Below are positions 41,771-43,491 of a stretch of DNA of 43,491 nucleotides, piece by piece. The position numbers were made by a program, and so were the translations under genes. How positions within the stretch are numbered: position 1 is the first letter of the stretch; each line of letters starts with the position of its first letter. The notes beneath the pieces were generated by a model that was not told the DNA's origin, searched no databases, and worked only from the letters and a program-made list of their open reading frames with translations. The stretch lies in contig JAITTX010000161.1 in NCBI GenBank assembly GCA_031286755.1, positions 1 through 43,491 on the forward strand, given 5' to 3'. The DNA comes from Paraburkholderia sp. (GTDB lineage: Bacteria; Pseudomonadota; Gammaproteobacteria; Burkholderiales; Burkholderiaceae).

Positions 41771-42232
41771 TTACAGTGCGGCGGGCGGCCTCGCCAGCGT
41801 GGTTTCGGCGAACGCCGCGAGCGCGACGGTCACGCCGTCGAGCGCGAGCTTGCCACGCACGAGCGGGCCGCCTTGCGCCGCGAGCCGCGCGCAGGGCTCG
41901 CATACGCCCTCCACGCCGAAGCGCTCGCGGGCCGCCGCGCTTGGCGCGGACTGCACGCCCATGGCTCTCACGCGTTCGCGCGCGAAGGTTTGCAGCGGCA
42001 GCGCATGCGCGGCGCAGAACGCGAGCAGGGCGGGCTCGGCGGCTTTGGCATCGAGCGTGGCCACGGCCTTCACGCGCGCGAGCGGCCAGTCGCCCAGCGC
42101 CGCATGCACGGCCGCCTCCACCTGCGCGAGCGTCACGCCGCTGCGGCAGCCGAGGCCCAGCGCGAGCGGCGCCGCATTGTGCGCCGAGGTGGGGGCTGCT
42201 GGCAAGGCGTGGGTGGGCAGGGAGCGGTTCAC
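41771..42232 (-). CDS. cobE: CobE/CbiG C-terminal-domain protein of cobalamin synthesis
   Basis: A 153-residue protein matching the CobE/CbiG C-terminal domain: LALGLGCRSGVTLAQVEAAV near the start, then VKAVATLDAKAAEPALLAFC, and PLVRGKLALDGVTVALA at the end. In the B12 pathway this domain is associated with ring-contraction-stage precursors; its exact role in the aerobic route is not settled. I chose a GTG start at 42232, but no ribosome-binding site is obvious and the frame stays open upstream, so the start is uncertain. It is the first gene of the cobE-cobO-cobB-bluB minus-strand operon. Confidence 0.8.
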   Translation of the reverse strand: MNRSLPTHALPAAPTSAHNAAPLALGLGCRSGVTLAQVEAAVHAALGDWPLARVKAVATLDAKAAEPALLAFCAAHALPLQTFARERVRAMGVQSAPSAAARERFGVEGVCEPCARLAAQGGPLVRGKLALDGVTVALAAFAETTLARPPAAL

Positions 42233-42545
42233 GTGAATGCGCGGGTTCGGGAGCGTGGCATGCGCGGGGCCGCGTGCATTGCACGGTGCGGCCGATGCGG
42301 CGTGCGTGCGATGCGGCCGGATGCGGACAAATGCGCGGGCGAAATGCATGGGCGAAACGCATGGACAAAAAGCGCGGCCGGCATGCGCGAATACGATAGC
42401 ACACGCATTCGGGCCTTCGCGCACGGGCGCCGTCGCGCCAGGGGTAAAACCGTAGCCGTGCCCGGCGTGCCGCCCGATCGCATGACGATGCGCTGTCGAT
42501 GCGTTGTTGACGCGCGCGCGGCCCGCGCCTACACTCGCACGCACT
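42233..42545. other. Divergent intergenic region with short GATGCGG/GCATGG-type repeats
   Basis: No gene is convincing. The segment about 42285-42380 is repetitive, with several copies of ATGCGG- and CGCATGG-like words. On the minus strand TATCGT (42398-42393) could be a -10 for the cobE operon, but no good -35 is seen. Only the plus-strand side carries a recognisable cobalamin riboswitch. Confidence 0.4.
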
Positions 42546-42790
42546 CTGGTGCTCGCGTGCGCATACGTTTCGCACGCAGTTAAACGGGAATCAGGGAGCC
42601 ATCCCGCCAGGGGCATGGCCAACCTGAACTGCACCCGCAACGGTACAACGAGCGCATCGGCCGCAAGGCCGGTGCAAGCCGCTTCAAAAGCATGCATGGC
42701 ATGCAGTGATGCCACTGCGCGAGCGGGCCGCAAGGTCCGCCGCGCGGGAAGGCGAAGCGGCGTTCGTCAGTCCGGATACCGGCCAGACAC
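42546..42790 (+). ncRNA. Cobalamin (adenosylcobalamin-type) riboswitch
   Basis: The conserved parts of the B12 riboswitch occur in order on the plus strand: TGGTGCTCGCG at the 5' side, TTAAACGGGAATCAGGG, GAACTGCACCCGCAACGGTA (about 42635-42655), GCCACTG (about 42711), GGGAAGGCGAAGCGGC (42747-42762), and the 3' B12-box region CAGTCCGGATACCGGCCAG (42768-42786). Ends are approximate. The aptamer should bind cobalamin and lower expression of the downstream cobW gene when B12 is sufficient. It lies 300 bases before that start codon. Confidence 0.93.
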
Positions 42791-43090
42791 GAGGGACGCG
42801 CGCTGCGGGTTTGCGGCGCCGGGTCCGTGATTTTCATGCGTCAGCGAGGCTTTGCCCGTGGCGCGTCTTTGCGTTTCACCCGTTGTGCCAGCCTTGCGGC
42901 ATGCCGCGCTTCGCTTCGCCTGTGCGCGGTTGCGCGGCTTGTGCCGCGCCGTATCCGGCGCCGCGACCAGCGCGTAGCAAGCGGGCAACGTGTGCGCAAC
43001 CAGCGCGCCACAACGGCGCGAAGCAAAGACGTGCGCGCGAGCGCCGCGCGGCGCATCCCACCTGCGGCCCCCGCGCCGAAGGAGCATTTC
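42791..43090 (+). promoter_or_regulatory. Long leader between riboswitch and cobW, with a large imperfect inverted repeat
   Basis: No gene is seen. CGTCTTTGC (42864-42872) pairs with GCAAAGACG (43023-43031), and CCGTTGTG (42880-42887) pairs with CACAACGG (43009-43016), so arms of about 26 bases can pair imperfectly around a 120-base loop. There is no clear hairpin/T-run terminator. GAAGGAG at 43078-43084 is the cobW ribosome-binding site. The fold could be part of the expression platform. Confidence 0.45.
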
Positions 43091-43491
43091 ATGCAAACGC
43101 AGCACATGCGCAAGATTCCCGTCACCATCGTCACGGGCTTTCTCGGCAGCGGCAAGACCACGCTGCTGCGCCACATCCTCCAGCACGCGGGCGGCTTGCG
43201 CGTGGCCGTGATCGTCAACGAGTTCGGCGAACTGGGCATCGACGGCGAGATCCTGCGCGGCTGCGGCATCGGCTGCGACGAGAGCGGCAATGAGAAGGCG
43301 GGCGCGCTCTACGAGCTGGCCAACGGCTGCCTGTGCTGCACCGTGCAGGAAGAGTTCTTCCCGGTGATGGAGCAACTGCTCGAGCGCCGCGGCGAGATCG
43401 ATCACGTGCTCATCGAGACCTCGGGCCTCGCGCTGCCCAAGCCGCTCGTGCAGGCCTTCAACTGGCCGTCGATCCGCAACGCGTTCACCGT
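43091..43491 (+). CDS. cobW: CobW, cobalamin-linked G3E GTPase (cut by window end)
   Basis: The first 133 residues of a CobW-family GTPase; the C-terminus lies beyond the window. Walker A is [16 protein letters not shown], and the metal-binding CxCC is [13 protein letters not shown]. The [12 protein letters not shown] insert before it resembles the CobW subgroup linked to B12 synthesis, thought to be a metal (cobalt) chaperone for the chelatase step. GAAGGAG lies a few bases before the ATG. The upstream cobalamin riboswitch and the divergent cob genes support the B12 role and separate it from the His-rich paralogue at 26958. Confidence 0.93.
   Translation, partial: MQTQHMRKIPVTIVTGFLGSGKTTLLRHILQHAGGLRVAVIVNEFGELGIDGEILRGCGIGCDESGNEKAGALYELANGCLCCTVQEEFFPVMEQLLERRGEIDHVLIETSGLALPKPLVQAFNWPSIRNAFT

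Noticed and set aside
42233-42545. A second cobalamin riboswitch for the minus-strand cob operon
   Set aside because: I looked for the conserved GCACCCGCAAC and B12-box elements on the minus strand and did not find them.

Overview
The window is about 43.5 kb of GC-rich DNA with dense genes, many LysR-type regulators and a proteobacterial B12 gene set. Protein content and style point to a Burkholderiales betaproteobacterium, most like Paraburkholderia, Burkholderia or Caballeronia. This is a judgement from protein resemblance; no 16S or other marker gene is present. No tRNA, rRNA, CRISPR array, transposase or integrase was seen.

Region 1 (1-14.4 kb) is an accessory uptake and oxidation region. 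It holds a partial AraC-type regulator, a TauD-type and a PhyH-type Fe(II)/2-oxoglutarate oxygenase, and a LysR regulator. A five-gene minus-strand operon follows, with a Rieske oxygenase alpha subunit and a complete polyamine-type ABC importer. A second, related LysR regulator is divergent from a plus-strand operon of flavin monooxygenase, RidA-like protein, DUF1028 protein and M20 deacylase. The set looks like import and stepwise oxidation/deacylation of a nitrogenous compound, but the substrate cannot be read from sequence.

Region 2 (14.4-30.3 kb) is the most interesting part. It starts with a LysR gene broken by one in-frame TAG, then an amidase gene. A minus-strand set follows: a Tat-exported two-subunit molybdenum hydroxylase (IorAB-like) and an NCS2 purine/pyrimidine-type permease. 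A central LysR gene separates this from a plus-strand operon with two paralogous amidohydrolases (one lacking its metal-binding HxH), a UbiD-type decarboxylase, a UbiX-type flavin prenyltransferase, a His-rich CobW-type metallochaperone GTPase and an arylmalonate-decarboxylase-like protein of the Asp/Glu racemase superfamily. A convergent MFS transporter closes the region. Three unrelated decarboxylase-capable folds sit in one operon. A nearly identical operator-like sequence lies before the central LysR gene and before the MFS gene 8.6 kb away, suggesting one regulon. I propose it is a catabolic module for a carboxylated (hetero)aromatic compound.

Region 3 (30.3-39.1 kb) holds envelope and signalling genes: an SH3b protein with a proline-rich tail, a hypothetical protein, a three-gene system (OmpR-type response regulator, LysM-FecR periplasmic protein, CHASE2 histidine kinase), a small lipoprotein and a VOC-family protein.

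Region 4 (39.1 kb to the end) is B12 synthesis: bluB, cobB, cobO and a cobE/cbiG-like gene on the minus strand, and on the plus strand a cobalamin riboswitch with a long leader before a cobW gene cut by the window end.
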